NCBI RefSeq assembly: GCF_000381545.1 | Contig: NZ_KB906674.1 | Coordinates: forward strand, 487,776-551,775 | Reading direction: 5' to 3' | Length of the DNA stretch: 64,000 nt | From: Rhodonellum psychrophilum GCM71 = DSM 17998 | Lineage (GTDB): Bacteria; Bacteroidota; Bacteroidia; Cytophagales; Cyclobacteriaceae | Part shown: in pieces, positions 22,594 to 33,984 of the stretch | How the letters are laid out: each line of letters opens with the position of its first letter | Position numbering within the stretch: position 1 is the stretch's first letter | Made by a program: the position numbers and the translations under genes | The notes under the pieces: generated by a model | What the model saw: only the letters and a program-made list of their open reading frames with translations | Database searches by the model: none | What the model was told of the DNA's origin: nothing

Positions 22594-23146
22594 TCCAAGA
22601 ATTAAAGATAAATTCATCGCAGAAATTGCACCTTCTTTGAAGGAAAAATTTCAGTATCAGTCTGTAATGCAAGTACCTAAATTGACGAAAATCGTCCTGA
22701 ATAAAGGTATTGGCGCTGCAGTAGCAGATAAAAAATTGGTAGATCAAGGAGTTGAAGAACTTTCATTGATCACTGGTCAGAAAGCTGTAGCTACAAAAGC
22801 GAAAAACTCAATCTCCAATTTTAAATTGAGAGAAGATATGCCCATCGGTGCGAAAGTTACTTTGAGAGGTCATAGAATGTATGAATTCCTTGACAGATTG
22901 ATCTCAGTTGCTCTACCACGTGTAAGGGATTTTAAAGGGATCAACGATAAAGGATTTGACGGAAGAGGGAATTACACTCTCGGTGTGACAGAACAGATTA
23001 TCTTTCCTGAAATCAGCATTGAAAAAGTCAACAGAATCTCTGGTATGGATATCACTTTTGTGACCACAGCCAACACAGACGAAGAAGGCTTTGCCTTGTT
23101 AAAAGCTTTTGGAATGCCTTTCATCAACAAAAATAATCCAGAATAA
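22586..23146 (+). CDS. rplE: 50S ribosomal protein L5
   Basis: Binds 5S rRNA and forms the B1b bridge with S13. The 186 residues include the conserved [19 protein letters not shown] and [15 protein letters not shown] segments. It overlaps rplX by 8 bases and is 2 bases from rpsN. Confidence 0.99.
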   Translation: MANPRIKDKFIAEIAPSLKEKFQYQSVMQVPKLTKIVLNKGIGAAVADKKLVDQGVEELSLITGQKAVATKAKNSISNFKLREDMPIGAKVTLRGHRMYEFLDRLISVALPRVRDFKGINDKGFDGRGNYTLGVTEQIIFPEISIEKVNRISGMDITFVTTANTDEEGFALLKAFGMPFINKNNPE

Positions 23147-23148
23147 TC

Positions 23149-23418
23149 ATGGCAAGAGAGTCATTAAAAGCTCGTGAGAGAAAAAGAGAACGTCTTGTAG
23201 CCAAGTACTCCAAGAAAAGAGCAGAGTTAAAGGCTGCTGGAAACTATGAAGCTTTGGATAAGTTACCAAAAAATTCATCACCTGTGCGTCTGCACAATAG
23301 ATGTAAATTAACTGGTCGTCCTAAAGGTTACATGAGAAAGTTTGGTATCAGTAGGGTTACCTTCAGAGAAATGGCTTCTGCTGGTAAGATTCCTGGGGTT
23401 ACGAAATCGAGCTGGTAA
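23149..23418 (+). CDS. rpsN: 30S ribosomal protein S14 (zinc-independent form)
   Basis: The 89-residue long form of S14 near the S3/S10 cluster in the 30S head. Only one cysteine (NRCKLTGRP) is present, so this is the version without the zinc-ribbon. It closes the first part of the cluster; a likely internal promoter follows before rpsH. Confidence 0.98.
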   Translation: MARESLKARERKRERLVAKYSKKRAELKAAGNYEALDKLPKNSSPVRLHNRCKLTGRPKGYMRKFGISRVTFREMASAGKIPGVTKSSW

Positions 23419-23432
23419 TAATCAGACAAAAG

Positions 23433-23463
23433 TTTTTATTCTAAAAATCATTGTGTAACTTTG
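23433..23463 (+). promoter_or_regulatory. probable internal promoter before rpsH
   Basis: TAACTTTG at 23456-23463 is a perfect -7 element followed by GCACG. At the -33 position, 19 bases upstream, there is TTTT inside GTTTTTATT rather than TTTG. The 83-base rpsN-rpsH gap is the largest since rplC, which supports an added start site. Confidence 0.6.
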
Positions 23464-23501
23464 CACGCCCATAACGGGTACGCAGTTAGACTTATATAAA
23501 T

Positions 23502-23897
23502 ATGACTGATCCAATAGCTGATTATCTAACCAGATTGAGAAATGCCATTAAGGCTTCTCATCGAATCGTTGAGATACCCGCCTCTAACATCAAAAAAGAG
23601 ATGACAAAGGTGCTTCATGACAAAGGATATATCCAAAACTATAAATTTGAAGAAAATGGTCCTCAGGGAACTATCAAAATAGCTTTGAAATACAATCCAA
23701 CGTCTAAGCAAAACGCCATTGTCAACTTGACAAGAGTTAGTAAGCCAGGGTTGAGAAAATATGTTAAGCATGACGCACTACCCAGAGTCATAAATGGCTT
23801 GGGTGTCGCCATCGTTTCCACGTCCAAAGGTGTAATGACCGATAAGGAAGCCCGTACTGAGGGTGTAGGTGGAGAAGTACTTTGTTACGTTTATTAA
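23502..23897 (+). CDS. rpsH: 30S ribosomal protein S8
   Basis: 16S central-domain protein. It has 131 residues, starting [15 protein letters not shown] and ending with the conserved GGEVLCYVY. In E. coli S8 represses the spc operon by binding near rplE; I found no clear copy of that site here. Confidence 0.99.
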   Translation: MTDPIADYLTRLRNAIKASHRIVEIPASNIKKEMTKVLHDKGYIQNYKFEENGPQGTIKIALKYNPTSKQNAIVNLTRVSKPGLRKYVKHDALPRVINGLGVAIVSTSKGVMTDKEARTEGVGGEVLCYVY

Positions 23898-23906
23898 TAA
23901 ACCGTT

Positions 23907-24464
23907 ATGTCCAGAATAGGTAAAAAACCAATAAATATACCCGCGGGTGTTACTGTAGACGTGGCAGCACACAATACTGTTACTGTTAAAGGTCCCAAAG
24001 GTACTTTGACTCAGGATGTAAATCCTGATATCATCGTAGCAATTGAAGAAAATCAGGTTGTTTTAACCAGGCCAACGGATTCCAAAAGACACAAATCTCT
24101 TCATGGCCTCTATCGTTCCTTGATCAATAATATGGTCATTGGCGTTTCAGAGGGTTACAAGAAGAAATTGGAATTGGTAGGTGTTGGATATAAAGCTTCT
24201 AATCAAGGTCAAGTTTTAGAACTGGCTCTTGGATATTCACATAGCATCTATTTTGCACTACCGGAATCGATTTCCTTGTCTACTGAGACACCAAAGGGTA
24301 AAAACCCTTCCGTAAGTTTAGAAGGTATAGACAAAGAATTGATCGGTCAAGTTGCTGCTAAAATAAGATCGTTACGTAAAGTCGAGCCTTACAAAGGTAA
24401 AGGTGTTCGATTCGCTGGAGAGATTGTTAGACGTAAGGCTGGTAAAACCGCTGGTAAAAAATAA
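23907..24464 (+). CDS. rplF: 50S ribosomal protein L6
   Basis: Located near the sarcin-ricin loop. It has 185 residues with two related domains, the start [11 protein letters not shown], and the C-terminal [19 protein letters not shown] segment. Confidence 0.99.
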   Translation: MSRIGKKPINIPAGVTVDVAAHNTVTVKGPKGTLTQDVNPDIIVAIEENQVVLTRPTDSKRHKSLHGLYRSLINNMVIGVSEGYKKKLELVGVGYKASNQGQVLELALGYSHSIYFALPESISLSTETPKGKNPSVSLEGIDKELIGQVAAKIRSLRKVEPYKGKGVRFAGEIVRRKAGKTAGKK

Positions 24465-24469
24465 TTAAT

Positions 24470-24820
24470 ATGGCTTTCAATAAGAATTCTAGAAGACTTA
24501 GAATCAAAAAGAGTATTCGTAGAAAGATCTCCGGTACCGATTCTAGACCTCGTTTATCAGTATTCAAAAGCAATACTGGTATATATGCGCAACTGATCGA
24601 TGATCTTAAGGGTAACACCCTTGCGTATGCATCATCCAAAGAACTTGGATCTTTGCAAAACACCAAGCTTTCGATTTCAAAGGAAGTTGGGTTGAAAATA
24701 GCTGAAAAGGCTGTTGCGAATGGAGTCACTGAGGTTGTATTTGACAGAAGTGGTTACCTTTATCATGGGAATGTTAAAGCTCTTGCTGAAGGTGCAAGAG
24801 AAGGTGGCCTTAAATTTTAA
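24470..24820 (+). CDS. rplR: 50S ribosomal protein L18
   Basis: 5S rRNA-binding protein of 116 residues. The basic N-terminus ([15 protein letters not shown]) and the C-terminal [19 protein letters not shown] segment fit the family. Confidence 0.98.
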   Translation: MAFNKNSRRLRIKKSIRRKISGTDSRPRLSVFKSNTGIYAQLIDDLKGNTLAYASSKELGSLQNTKLSISKEVGLKIAEKAVANGVTEVVFDRSGYLYHGNVKALAEGAREGGLKF

Positions 24821-24828
24821 TAGAAATT

Positions 24829-25347
24829 ATGTCACAAATTAAAAGAAAACCCATAAGGGCAACTGATACTGAACTTAAGGAGAAAGTTGTAGCTATAAAC
24901 CGAGTTGCGAAAGTAGTAAAAGGAGGTAGAAGATTTTCCTTCTCTGCGATCGTTGTTGTTGGTGATGGAAGTGGTATTGTAGGTTATGGTTTAGGCAAAG
25001 CCAATGAGGTCACTGATGCTATTACCAAAGGCATAGAAGACGCGAAGAAGAATCTTGTTAAGGTTCCGATTTTGAAAGGAACTATACCGCATGAGCAATT
25101 AGGTAAGTTTGGAGGCGGATTCGTATTGATCAAGCCGGCTGCACCTGGTACAGGTGTAATCGCGGGTGGTGCAATGAGAGCCGTTTTGGAAAGTGCTGGC
25201 GTAACAGACGTTTTGGCTAAATCCAAAGGTTCTTCAAATCCACACAATGTTGTGAAAGCGACTATTGATGCCTTGGTTCAATTAAGGGATGCAATCAATG
25301 TTTCTCAACAAAGAGGTGTAAAAATGTCTAAAGTTTTTAACGGATAA
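24829..25347 (+). CDS. rpsE: 30S ribosomal protein S5
   Basis: Decoding-fidelity and mRNA-helicase protein. The 172 residues show the double-stranded-RNA-binding-like N-domain ([20 protein letters not shown]) and the C-terminal domain with [15 protein letters not shown] and [10 protein letters not shown]. Confidence 0.99.
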   Translation: MSQIKRKPIRATDTELKEKVVAINRVAKVVKGGRRFSFSAIVVVGDGSGIVGYGLGKANEVTDAITKGIEDAKKNLVKVPILKGTIPHEQLGKFGGGFVLIKPAAPGTGVIAGGAMRAVLESAGVTDVLAKSKGSSNPHNVVKATIDALVQLRDAINVSQQRGVKMSKVFNG

Positions 25348-25351
25348 TAAC

Positions 25352-25531
25352 ATGGCTAAGATAAAAATCACACAGCTCAGAAGTATTATCGACAGACCTA
25401 AGGATCAAAAAGACACCATTAAGGCGCTTGGTCTGGGTAAAATAAACAGGACTGTGGAAGTTGAAAATACTCCACAGATCGCTGGAATGGTAAGAAAAGT
25501 AAGTCACCTTGTTAAAGTGGAGGAAGTTTAA
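25352..25531 (+). CDS. rpmD: 50S ribosomal protein L30
   Basis: Short gene of 59 residues translated from ATG 25352 to TAA 25529-25531. It begins [20 protein letters not shown] and continues with the L30 features [16 protein letters not shown] and [16 protein letters not shown]. It lies 4 bases after rpsE and 2 bases before rplO, the normal place for rpmD. Confidence 0.97.
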   Translation: MAKIKITQLRSIIDRPKDQKDTIKALGLGKINRTVEVENTPQIAGMVRKVSHLVKVEEV

Positions 25532-25533
25532 TC

Positions 25534-25980
25534 ATGAAACTACATACATTAAAACCAGCCGAAGGATCTACCAAAAATAGAAAAAGAATCGGTCGTGGTC
25601 AAGGTTCAGGCAGAGGTGGTACCTCTACAAGAGGCCACAAAGGAGCCAAATCTAGATCAGGATATAAGTCTAAGCTTGGATTTGAAGGTGGACAAATGCC
25701 ACTTCAAAGACGTGTTCCTAAATTCGGCTTTAAAAGCATCAATAGAGTTGAATGCAATGTTATTAATCTTAACGTTCTTCAAGAATTATCAGAAAAGCTA
25801 TCTTTAGACACCATTTCAGTTGATGTTTTGGTAGAAAATGGCTTAGTCGGTAAAAAAGATGTTGTTAAAGTTCTAGGAAGAGGCGAACTTACATCAAAAT
25901 TGAACGTAAGTGCCCATTATTTCTCCGCGTCAGCAGTTGAGGCGATTGAAAAATTAGGTGGAACAGTAAACAAGATTTAA
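25534..25980 (+). CDS. rplO: 50S ribosomal protein L15
   Basis: Late 23S-binding protein of 148 residues with the Gly/Arg-rich N-terminal extension (GRGQGSGRGGTSTRGHKG at about 22-39) and a globular C-terminal domain. It immediately precedes secY, as in most bacteria. Confidence 0.99.
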   Translation: MKLHTLKPAEGSTKNRKRIGRGQGSGRGGTSTRGHKGAKSRSGYKSKLGFEGGQMPLQRRVPKFGFKSINRVECNVINLNVLQELSEKLSLDTISVDVLVENGLVGKKDVVKVLGRGELTSKLNVSAHYFSASAVEAIEKLGGTVNKI

Positions 25981-25984
25981 ATAA

Positions 25985-27304
25985 ATGAAAAAGTTTATTT
26001 CAACAGTTAAGAACATCTTTTCTATTGAAGATCTAAGAATTCGTATTTTGAATACAATAGGTTTTCTAATTGTATTCAGATTAGGATCTTTTATCGTCCT
26101 ACCTGGCGTAGATCCTTCTAAATTAGGAGATGCTCCCGAAGGAATTTTTGGACTGATAGATACTTTCCTTGGTGGAGCGTTTAGTAACGCTTCCATTTTT
26201 GGACTGGGTATTATGCCCTATATATCTGCTTCGATTGTGTTGCAGTTATTAACTGTTGGAGTTCCTTATTTTCAAAAGTTACAAAAGGAAGGAGAGTCTG
26301 GTAGGAAGAGGATCACTCAAATTACCAGGGTTCTGACCATTGTCATCACGGTTGCTCAAGGAGTTGGTTACATCACTGCTACCATCCTTCCAACTGGTGC
26401 TGTTATGGTAAGTACATCCCTTTTCATGTTTAGTTCTTTGGTTTTACTCGCTGCAGGCACAATGTTTTGTATGTGGCTAGGTGAAAAAATAACCGAAAAA
26501 GGTATCGGAAACGGTATTTCTATGCTGATTATGATTGGGATCATATCAAGGTTTCCCGGCGCCATTATAGCAGAAGGTCTATCCAAAGGTACTTCTGGAG
26601 CTCTTTTGTTAATCATTGAAGCAGCTGTTCTGTTCTTTGTAGTAGTAGGAGTTGTCGCTTTGACCGAAGCAGTAAGAAGAATCCCAGTCCAGTATGCAAA
26701 ACAGGTTGTTGGTGGTAAAGTATACGGTGGACAGCGTCAGTACATTCCGATTAAAGTGAATGCTTCTGGTGTAATGCCCATTATCTTTGCCCAATCTCTG
26801 ATGTTTGTACCTGCTTTGGTCGCACAAATTTGGTCGGCGGATAATGATATCGCGAATTACATTGGGAGTACATTTAGTGATTTTACTTCATGGCAATACA
26901 ATTTGGTGTTTGCTACGATGATCATTTTATTTACTTTCTTTTACACTGCAATCACTGTCAATCCGGAACAGATAGCAGAAGATCTTAAACGAAATGGTGG
27001 TTTTGTTCCGGGTATCAAACCTGGAGCTCCTACCGGTGATTTCATTGATAATATTATCTCTAAAATCACCCTTCCTGGGTCGATCTTACTGGCTCTGGTC
27101 GCGATCCTTCCTGCATTTGCAATTATAGCGGGTGTCAGTGGTGAATTTGCTCAATTTTATGGTGGGACTTCATTGCTGATCATGGTAGGTGTAATCATGG
27201 ATACCTTAAGACAGATTGAGAGTTATTTGTTGATGAGGCATTATGAGGGAATGATGAAAAGCGGGAATATGAAAAATAATCCCACTGATTACGTAGTTGC
27301 TTAA
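25985..27304 (+). CDS. secY: preprotein translocase subunit SecY
   Basis: Channel-forming inner-membrane protein that works with SecE (encoded at 1.6 kb). The 439 residues contain about ten hydrophobic segments. Recognisable SecY parts are LGIMPYISASIVLQLL (plug/TM2 region), the conserved cytoplasmic loop with RRIPVQYAK and the NPEQIAEDLKRNGGFVPGI loop. It is 4 bases after rplO. Its stop lies just before the map start. Confidence 0.99.
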   Translation: MKKFISTVKNIFSIEDLRIRILNTIGFLIVFRLGSFIVLPGVDPSKLGDAPEGIFGLIDTFLGGAFSNASIFGLGIMPYISASIVLQLLTVGVPYFQKLQKEGESGRKRITQITRVLTIVITVAQGVGYITATILPTGAVMVSTSLFMFSSLVLLAAGTMFCMWLGEKITEKGIGNGISMLIMIGIISRFPGAIIAEGLSKGTSGALLLIIEAAVLFFVVVGVVALTEAVRRIPVQYAKQVVGGKVYGGQRQYIPIKVNASGVMPIIFAQSLMFVPALVAQIWSADNDIANYIGSTFSDFTSWQYNLVFATMIILFTFFYTAITVNPEQIAEDLKRNGGFVPGIKPGAPTGDFIDNIISKITLPGSILLALVAILPAFAIIAGVSGEFAQFYGGTSLLIMVGVIMDTLRQIESYLLMRHYEGMMKSGNMKNNPTDYVVA

Positions 27305-27305
27305 T

Positions 27306-28079
27306 ATGATTCATTATAAATCTGCTGAAGAGATCCAATTAATCAAGGAAAGTGCCAAGATTTTAGGTAAAGCTCACGGAGAAGTTGCAAAATATATCAA
27401 AGAGGGAGTTAAAACCTCCTTCTTAGATAAAATTGCCGAAGAATACATCAGAGACAATAATGGTGTACCTTCGTTTAAAGGATATAATGGTTTCCCTTCG
27501 ACACTTTGTATTTCAGTAAATGAAGTCGTTGTACATGGGTTTCCTAGCGAATATGTTTTGAAAGATGGCGATATAATCTCAATAGATTGTGGAGTCTTTC
27601 ACCAAGGTTTTCATAGCGATTGCGCTTATACTTACCCTGTCGGTGAAGTTTCCCCACAAGTATTGTCATTGTTAAAGACTACAAAAGAGTCGTTGTATCT
27701 AGGTATCGAAAAAGCGGTTTTCGGCAACAGGGTAGGTGACATCGGTCATTCCATACAAAAGTTTGTAGAATCGAAAGGTTATACAATTGTAAGAGAGTTG
27801 GTCGGTCACGGTTTGGGAAAGAGTCTTCATGAATCACCGGAAGTTCCAAATTATGGAAAAAAAGGAAGTGGACCTATCTTGGATGCTGGATTGGTAATTG
27901 CAATTGAACCGATGGTGAATCTGGGTTCGAGGAATATTGTTCAGGAACGGGATGGTTGGACCATCCGGACTGCGGATAAGAAACCTTCAGCTCATTTTGA
28001 GCATACGGTGGCCATATTTCAAGATAGAACAGAAATTTTGACCACACATCAATATATAGAAGAAAATTATAAATTCTAA
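27306..28079 (+). CDS. map: type I methionine aminopeptidase
   Basis: Removes the initiator methionine from new proteins using a two-metal site. I chose ATG 27306 (257 residues, [10 protein letters not shown]), one base after the secY stop; an upstream TTG in frame would overlap secY. The metal-site features are seen in order: [34 protein letters not shown] and FEHTVAIF. The protein is short and lacks an N-terminal extension, as expected of the bacterial type I form. Confidence 0.98.
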   Translation: MIHYKSAEEIQLIKESAKILGKAHGEVAKYIKEGVKTSFLDKIAEEYIRDNNGVPSFKGYNGFPSTLCISVNEVVVHGFPSEYVLKDGDIISIDCGVFHQGFHSDCAYTYPVGEVSPQVLSLLKTTKESLYLGIEKAVFGNRVGDIGHSIQKFVESKGYTIVRELVGHGLGKSLHESPEVPNYGKKGSGPILDAGLVIAIEPMVNLGSRNIVQERDGWTIRTADKKPSAHFEHTVAIFQDRTEILTTHQYIEENYKF

Positions 28080-28081
28080 GT

Positions 28082-28300
28082 ATGGCTAAACAGACATCTA
28101 TTGAACAAGATGGTACAATAGTAGAAGCATTGTCTAATGCAATGTTTAAAGTGGAACTTGAAAATGGTCATCAATTGATTGCACATATTTCAGGTAAAAT
28201 GAGAATGAATTACATAAAGATCCTGCCGGGTGACAAAGTGAAATTAGAGTTGTCTCCTTATGATCTTTCAAAAGGTAGAATTGTTTATCGATACAAATAA
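28082..28300 (+). CDS. infA: translation initiation factor IF-1
   Basis: 72-residue OB-fold factor that occupies the A site during initiation. The sequence has the family core LPNAMF-like ([14 protein letters not shown]), [16 protein letters not shown] and [18 protein letters not shown]. It lies 2 bases after map and 7 before rpmJ. Confidence 0.99.
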   Translation: MAKQTSIEQDGTIVEALSNAMFKVELENGHQLIAHISGKMRMNYIKILPGDKVKLELSPYDLSKGRIVYRYK

Positions 28301-28307
28301 ATTTGTC

Positions 28308-28424
28308 ATGAAAGTAAAGACATCAATTAAGAAAAGAAGTGTTGATTGTAAGGTTGTCAGAAGAAATGGAAAGCTTTATGTGATCAACAAAAAGAATCCA
28401 AAGTTTAAACAAAGACAAGGTTAA
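28308..28424 (+). CDS. rpmJ: 50S ribosomal protein L36 (zinc-free type)
   Basis: 38-residue protein from ATG 28308 to TAA 28422-28424. The N-terminus [19 protein letters not shown] and the C-terminus [12 protein letters not shown] are those of L36. Only one cysteine (C14) remains of the usual zinc site, so this is the metal-independent variant. It lies between infA and rpsM, its usual position. Confidence 0.96.
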   Translation: MKVKTSIKKRSVDCKVVRRNGKLYVINKKNPKFKQRQG

Positions 28425-28429
28425 AAATT

Positions 28430-28807
28430 ATGGCAAGAATTGCAGGTGTTGACATACCGGACAACAAACGTGGTGAAATTGGCTTAACCTACATCTTCGG
28501 AATTGGTAGAAGTGCGGCCAAAGCGATCCTGCTGAAAGCAGGGATTTCTTTTGATAAGAAAGCTGGAGAGTGGGATGATGAAGAATCTACCGCTATCAGG
28601 AATTTGATTGCTGAAGAATACAGAACAGAAGGTGTTTTGAAATCAGAGATTCAATTGAACATCAAAAGATTGATGGATATAGGTTGTTATAGAGGTTTGA
28701 GACACCGTAAAGGTTTACCTGTAAGGGGTCAAGGAACTAAAAATAACGCTAGAACAAGAAAAGGTAAGAGAAAAACTGTTGCTAACAAGAAAAAAGCAAC
28801 TAAATAA
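28430..28807 (+). CDS. rpsM: 30S ribosomal protein S13
   Basis: Head protein forming bridges with L5 and contacting the P-site tRNA. It has 125 residues with the start [14 protein letters not shown], then [17 protein letters not shown] and a basic tail. Confidence 0.99.
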   Translation: MARIAGVDIPDNKRGEIGLTYIFGIGRSAAKAILLKAGISFDKKAGEWDDEESTAIRNLIAEEYRTEGVLKSEIQLNIKRLMDIGCYRGLRHRKGLPVRGQGTKNNARTRKGKRKTVANKKKATK

Positions 28808-28822
28808 ATCTTGATTTAGATT

Positions 28823-29221
28823 ATGGCTCAGAAAAGAAACGATAAAGCTAAAGGTAAAAAAAGGGTAGTTAAAGTAGAGGCGATAGGTCAAGTGCATATC
28901 AAAGCTTCCTTTAACAATATCATCATCTCCATTACCAATAATTCTGGTCAGGTGATCTCTTGGGCTTCTGCCGGTAAAATGGGATTCAGAGGTTCAAAAA
29001 AGAACACACCTTACGCTGCACAAATGGCTGCACAAAATTGTGGTCAAGTTGCGTATGACTTAGGATTGAGAAAAATTGAGGTTTTTGTAAAAGGACCTGG
29101 GTCTGGCAGAGAGTCAGCGATCAGGACTTTGCAAAATGTTGGCTTAGATGTAACTACGATTGTCGATGTGACTCCACTTCCACACAATGGTTGTCGTCCA
29201 CCAAAACGTAGAAGAGTTTAA
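28823..29221 (+). CDS. rpsK: 30S ribosomal protein S11
   Basis: Platform protein near the E-site codon. It has 132 residues with [19 protein letters not shown] core ([16 protein letters not shown]), [14 protein letters not shown] and the conserved [19 protein letters not shown]-terminus. Confidence 0.99.
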   Translation: MAQKRNDKAKGKKRVVKVEAIGQVHIKASFNNIIISITNNSGQVISWASAGKMGFRGSKKNTPYAAQMAAQNCGQVAYDLGLRKIEVFVKGPGSGRESAIRTLQNVGLDVTTIVDVTPLPHNGCRPPKRRRV

Positions 29222-29241
29222 TTTATTAATTTAGATAAATA

Positions 29242-29847
29242 ATGGCTAGATATAGAGGTCCAAAGGCAAAAATTGCCAGAAAATTCGGTGAGCCTATTGA
29301 AGGACAAAGTAAAGTACTTCAGAAGAAAAATTATCCTCCCGGCATGCATGGGAGAGGTAGAAGGAAAAAACAGTCCGAATATGCGATCCAGTTGATGGAA
29401 AAGCAAAAAGCAAAATACATTTACGGCGTATTGGAAAGACAATTCGCTAAGATGTTTGGTATTGCTTCCAGAAAACAAGGTATCACAGGTGAAAATCTTC
29501 TTCAATTGCTGGAGGCTAGATTAGACAACACCGTATACAGATTGGGAATTTCTCCAACCAGAAGAGGTGCGAGACAATTGGTCAGTCACAAGCATATTTT
29601 AGTGAACGGAGAGGTGGTAAACATTCCTTCTTATACTCTTAAACCTGGGGATACAATATCTGTAAGGGAAAGGTCTAAATCACTAGAGGCAATTACCGCA
29701 AGTTTGTCCGGTAAAGGAACAAATCGTTATCCTTGGTTAGAGTGGGATAATAGTTCTTTGACAGGTAAGTTTGTTTTGGTTCCTACAAGGGATGATATTC
29801 CTGAAAACATTAAGGAACAACTGATTGTCGAACTTTACTCTAAGTAA
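29242..29847 (+). CDS. rpsD: 30S ribosomal protein S4
   Basis: Primary 16S assembly protein. The 201 residues include the S4 RNA-binding domain ([19 protein letters not shown], about 90-108). Canonical zinc cysteines at the N-terminus are absent. It is followed by rpoA with a 34-base gap. Confidence 0.99.
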   Translation: MARYRGPKAKIARKFGEPIEGQSKVLQKKNYPPGMHGRGRRKKQSEYAIQLMEKQKAKYIYGVLERQFAKMFGIASRKQGITGENLLQLLEARLDNTVYRLGISPTRRGARQLVSHKHILVNGEVVNIPSYTLKPGDTISVRERSKSLEAITASLSGKGTNRYPWLEWDNSSLTGKFVLVPTRDDIPENIKEQLIVELYSK

Positions 29848-29881
29848 TAATAAACTTTCTGACTTTAAAAGAACTAATGAT

Positions 29882-30871
29882 ATGTCCATACTAGCATTTC
29901 AAATGCCCGAAAAAGTGGTGATGGAGAAAGCAGATGATTTTCACGGTCTGTTTACCTTCAAGCCATTGGAAAAGGGTTATGGGGTCACCATTGGTAATGC
30001 CTTGAGGAGAATTTTGCTATCTTCATTGGAAGGGTATGCCATCACATCTGTTAAATTACCAGGTGTGGTTCATGAATTTTCCACCATTGAAGGAGTAGTG
30101 GAAGACGTGACTGATATTATTCTTAATTTGAAACAAGTAAGATTCAAAAAAGTCCATGAGGCAATTGATGGAAAAATTACTGTAGAAATTAAAAATCAGT
30201 CTATCGTCACTGCTGGAGATATCGCTAAGTTTACCTCTTCGTTTGAGGTGTTGAACCCTGAGTTGGTGATTTGCCATCTCGATGATTCAAGAAGTTTGGA
30301 GATAGAGCTTTCAGTAGAAAAAGGCAGAGGATACCTTCCTGCGGAAGATTCCAAACCAAAAGATCAAATATTCGGTGTTATTCCTATTGATGCCATTTTT
30401 ACCCCTATCAAAAACGTTAAATACAGCGTTGAAAATACTAGGGTAGAACAAAAAACTGATTTTGAAAAACTAATTCTCGAAGTTAATACGGATGGTTCCA
30501 TACATCCAGAAAAAGCACTACAGGAGGCAGCCAAGATTTTGATACAACATTTTATGTTGTTTTCTGATCAAACTATGGTCTTGGATTCTACTGGAGTTAC
30601 TGAACCGGAACCAATTGACGAGGAGTTTCTTCACATGAGGAAACTTTTGAAGACTTCATTGAGTGATTTGGATCTTTCAGTTCGTGCGTTCAACTGCCTG
30701 AAAGCGGCTGACGTAAAAACCTTAGGCGACCTAGCCAGATTGGAAATTTCCGACATGATGAAATTCAGAAATTTCGGAAAAAAATCCTTGGCAGAACTTG
30801 AACAATTGATTCAAGAAAAAGGCTTGACCTTCGGCATGGATTTATCTAAGTATAAACTTGATGAAGAATAA
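29882..30871 (+). CDS. rpoA: DNA-directed RNA polymerase subunit alpha
   Basis: Scaffold subunit of RNA polymerase. I take ATG 29882 (329 residues, [12 protein letters not shown]); the frame is open 19 codons upstream, but those residues would overlap rpsD and are not conserved. The N-terminal dimerization domain includes [20 protein letters not shown], and the C-terminal domain starts near residue 255 with [19 protein letters not shown] and KKSLAELEQ, so the contact surface for activators is intact. Confidence 0.98.
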   Translation: MSILAFQMPEKVVMEKADDFHGLFTFKPLEKGYGVTIGNALRRILLSSLEGYAITSVKLPGVVHEFSTIEGVVEDVTDIILNLKQVRFKKVHEAIDGKITVEIKNQSIVTAGDIAKFTSSFEVLNPELVICHLDDSRSLEIELSVEKGRGYLPAEDSKPKDQIFGVIPIDAIFTPIKNVKYSVENTRVEQKTDFEKLILEVNTDGSIHPEKALQEAAKILIQHFMLFSDQTMVLDSTGVTEPEPIDEEFLHMRKLLKTSLSDLDLSVRAFNCLKAADVKTLGDLARLEISDMMKFRNFGKKSLAELEQLIQEKGLTFGMDLSKYKLDEE

Positions 30872-30877
30872 ATTAAA

Positions 30878-31405
30878 ATGAGACACGGTAAGAAATTTAA
30901 CCACCTTGGTAGGACAGCTAGCCATAGAAGGGCAATGCTTTCCAATATGGCCACTTCCCTAATTCTTCACAAGCGTATTTCAACAACGCTTGCAAAGGCT
31001 AAGGAATTGAGAAAATATGTAGAACCTCTTATTACAAGAGCTAAAGAAGATACTACACATAACAGACGTATCGCTTTTTCCTATCTTCAAAACAAAGACT
31101 CCATTAAAGAACTTTTTGGTGAAGTGGTTGTGAAAGTAGGAGATAGACCGGGTGGATATGTTAGAATTATCAAAACGGATTTCCGTTTGGGTGATAATGC
31201 TGAAATGTGTATCGTGGAATTGGTAGATTACAACGAATTGATGTTGAAAGAAGCCAAGCCTGCGAAGAAAACTACAAGAAGAAGCCGTAGAAGTTCTGAC
31301 AAACCAGAAGAAGCTGCTGCGGTAACTCCTAAAGCAGCAAAGGCAGAGCCGAAAGCTGAAGAAACTGAATCAGAAGACAAAAAAGAAGATAAATCCGCTG
31401 AATAA
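30878..31405 (+). CDS. rplQ: 50S ribosomal protein L17 with acidic-basic C-terminal extension
   Basis: Tunnel-exit protein. Residues 1-118 are the L17 core ([21 protein letters not shown]). The remaining ~55 residues are a low-complexity Lys/Glu/Ala tail ([14 protein letters not shown] ... [11 protein letters not shown]), making a 175-residue protein instead of ~127. Such tails are common in Bacteroidota L17 and are probably disordered. It is the last gene of the cluster. Confidence 0.97.
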   Translation: MRHGKKFNHLGRTASHRRAMLSNMATSLILHKRISTTLAKAKELRKYVEPLITRAKEDTTHNRRIAFSYLQNKDSIKELFGEVVVKVGDRPGGYVRIIKTDFRLGDNAEMCIVELVDYNELMLKEAKPAKKTTRRSRRSSDKPEEAAAVTPKAAKAEPKAEETESEDKKEDKSAE

Positions 31406-31430
31406 TATTATGCGAAACGCTTCTTTATAT

Positions 31431-31466
31431 AAAGGGATTGGACATTAGTTCAATCCCTTTTTTTAT
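31431..31466 (+). terminator. Rho-independent terminator after rplQ
   Basis: A 10-bp perfect stem (31431-31440 with 31451-31460) with a 10-base loop, followed by TTTT. It ends the ribosomal cluster. Confidence 0.88.
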
Positions 31467-31505
31467 ATCCTTTAAGTTTAACAAGGCATATCCTGAGAAA
31501 ATCAT

Positions 31506-31513
31506 TAAATTTG
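31506..31513 (+). promoter_or_regulatory. possible -7 element for carA
   Basis: TAAATTTG matches TAnnTTTG, 17 bases before the carA ATG. No TTTG occurs at the -33 distance, so this is tentative. Confidence 0.3.
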
Positions 31514-31530
31514 AATATCCAATTTTCGAA

Positions 31531-32628
31531 ATGAACAAACAAAAAGCAACTCTACTCCTGGCAGATGGAACCGTGTTTCATGGCAACCTCATCGGGAATT
31601 CTGGTACCAATGGCGGTGAAATTTGTTTTAATACCGGAATGACCGGTTATCAAGAAATCTATACCGATCCCTCGTATACTGGTCAAATCATAGTCAACAC
31701 CACATCACATATAGGGAATTATGGTGTGATGGATGACGAATCCGAATCCGAATCCCCATCTATTGCTGGGATTGTGGTCAACAGCTTCTCTCAGGTTTTC
31801 AGTAGACTTGATGCCTCAGGATCCTTACAAGACTACCTTGTCAAGCATGGTATTTCAGGCATTGCGGATATTGATACACGCAAACTTGTAAGACATATCA
31901 GATCGCAAGGAGCAATGAATGCCATAATCAGTTCTGAGTTTGAAAATGATTTGGAAGGTTTAAGAGCCGAGCTTGAGAAAATTCCCAACATGGACGGGCT
32001 TGAACTTTCTTCCAAAGTTTGCACTACCGAACCTTACTATTTTGGAGATGACACTGCTGATATTAAGGTTGCTTGTTTAGATTTTGGAATAAAGAAGAAC
32101 ATACTGAGGAGTCTTGCAAGTAGGGGAGTCTATTGTAAAGTTTTTCCAGCCAAAACCAATCTTGCCGAAATGGAAGCTTGGAACCCTGATGGTTATTTTC
32201 TTTCGAATGGACCTGGAGATCCAGCTGTGATGGGATATGCCGTGGAAACTACGCAATCCATTCTTCAAACCGGCAAACCACTTTTTGGAATTTGTTTGGG
32301 TCACCAAATATTGGCGGAAGCCAATGGTGTTTCCACTTTTAAAATGCACCATGGCCATAGGGGATTAAACCACCCCATCAAAAATCTAGTGACTGGGAAA
32401 AGTGAAATTACTTCACAAAACCACGGATTTGTGGTCAATAGGGAAGACGTTGAAAAAAACGAAAATATTGAAATTACACACGTTCATCTTAATGATGGAA
32501 CAGTTGCAGGAATCCGATTGAAAGATAAACCAGCTTTTTCTGTCCAGTATCATCCTGAATCTTCTCCCGGTCCTCATGACTCGAGATATTTATTTGATGA
32601 TTTTATATCTTTAATTCAAAATAATTAG
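31531..32628 (+). CDS. carA: carbamoyl-phosphate synthase small (glutaminase) subunit
   Basis: Hydrolyses glutamine and passes ammonia to CarB for carbamoyl phosphate, the precursor of pyrimidines and arginine. ATG 31531 gives 365 residues; the frame runs 31 codons further up into the rplQ terminator, which is not plausible coding. The N-terminal domain carries NTGMTGYQEIYTDPSY, and the class I glutaminase domain has the nucleophile C255 in GICLGHQ and the H341/E343 pair in YHPES. carB is not in this window. eno follows 22 bases later. Confidence 0.97.
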   Translation: MNKQKATLLLADGTVFHGNLIGNSGTNGGEICFNTGMTGYQEIYTDPSYTGQIIVNTTSHIGNYGVMDDESESESPSIAGIVVNSFSQVFSRLDASGSLQDYLVKHGISGIADIDTRKLVRHIRSQGAMNAIISSEFENDLEGLRAELEKIPNMDGLELSSKVCTTEPYYFGDDTADIKVACLDFGIKKNILRSLASRGVYCKVFPAKTNLAEMEAWNPDGYFLSNGPGDPAVMGYAVETTQSILQTGKPLFGICLGHQILAEANGVSTFKMHHGHRGLNHPIKNLVTGKSEITSQNHGFVVNREDVEKNENIEITHVHLNDGTVAGIRLKDKPAFSVQYHPESSPGPHDSRYLFDDFISLIQNN

Positions 32629-32638
32629 AACCTAATAA

Positions 32639-33934
<1,296 letters not shown>

Positions 33935-33953
33935 ATACTAAATTTCATGAATT

Positions 33954-33984
33954 AAAAAGGCAGCCATCTGGCTGCCTTTTTTGT
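33954..33984 (+). terminator. Rho-independent terminator after eno
   Basis: An A-run, a GC-rich stem (GGCAGCCA pairing with TGGCTGCC, 33959-33976) and a T-run through 33982 form a classic terminator about 20 bases after the eno stop. Confidence 0.92.
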
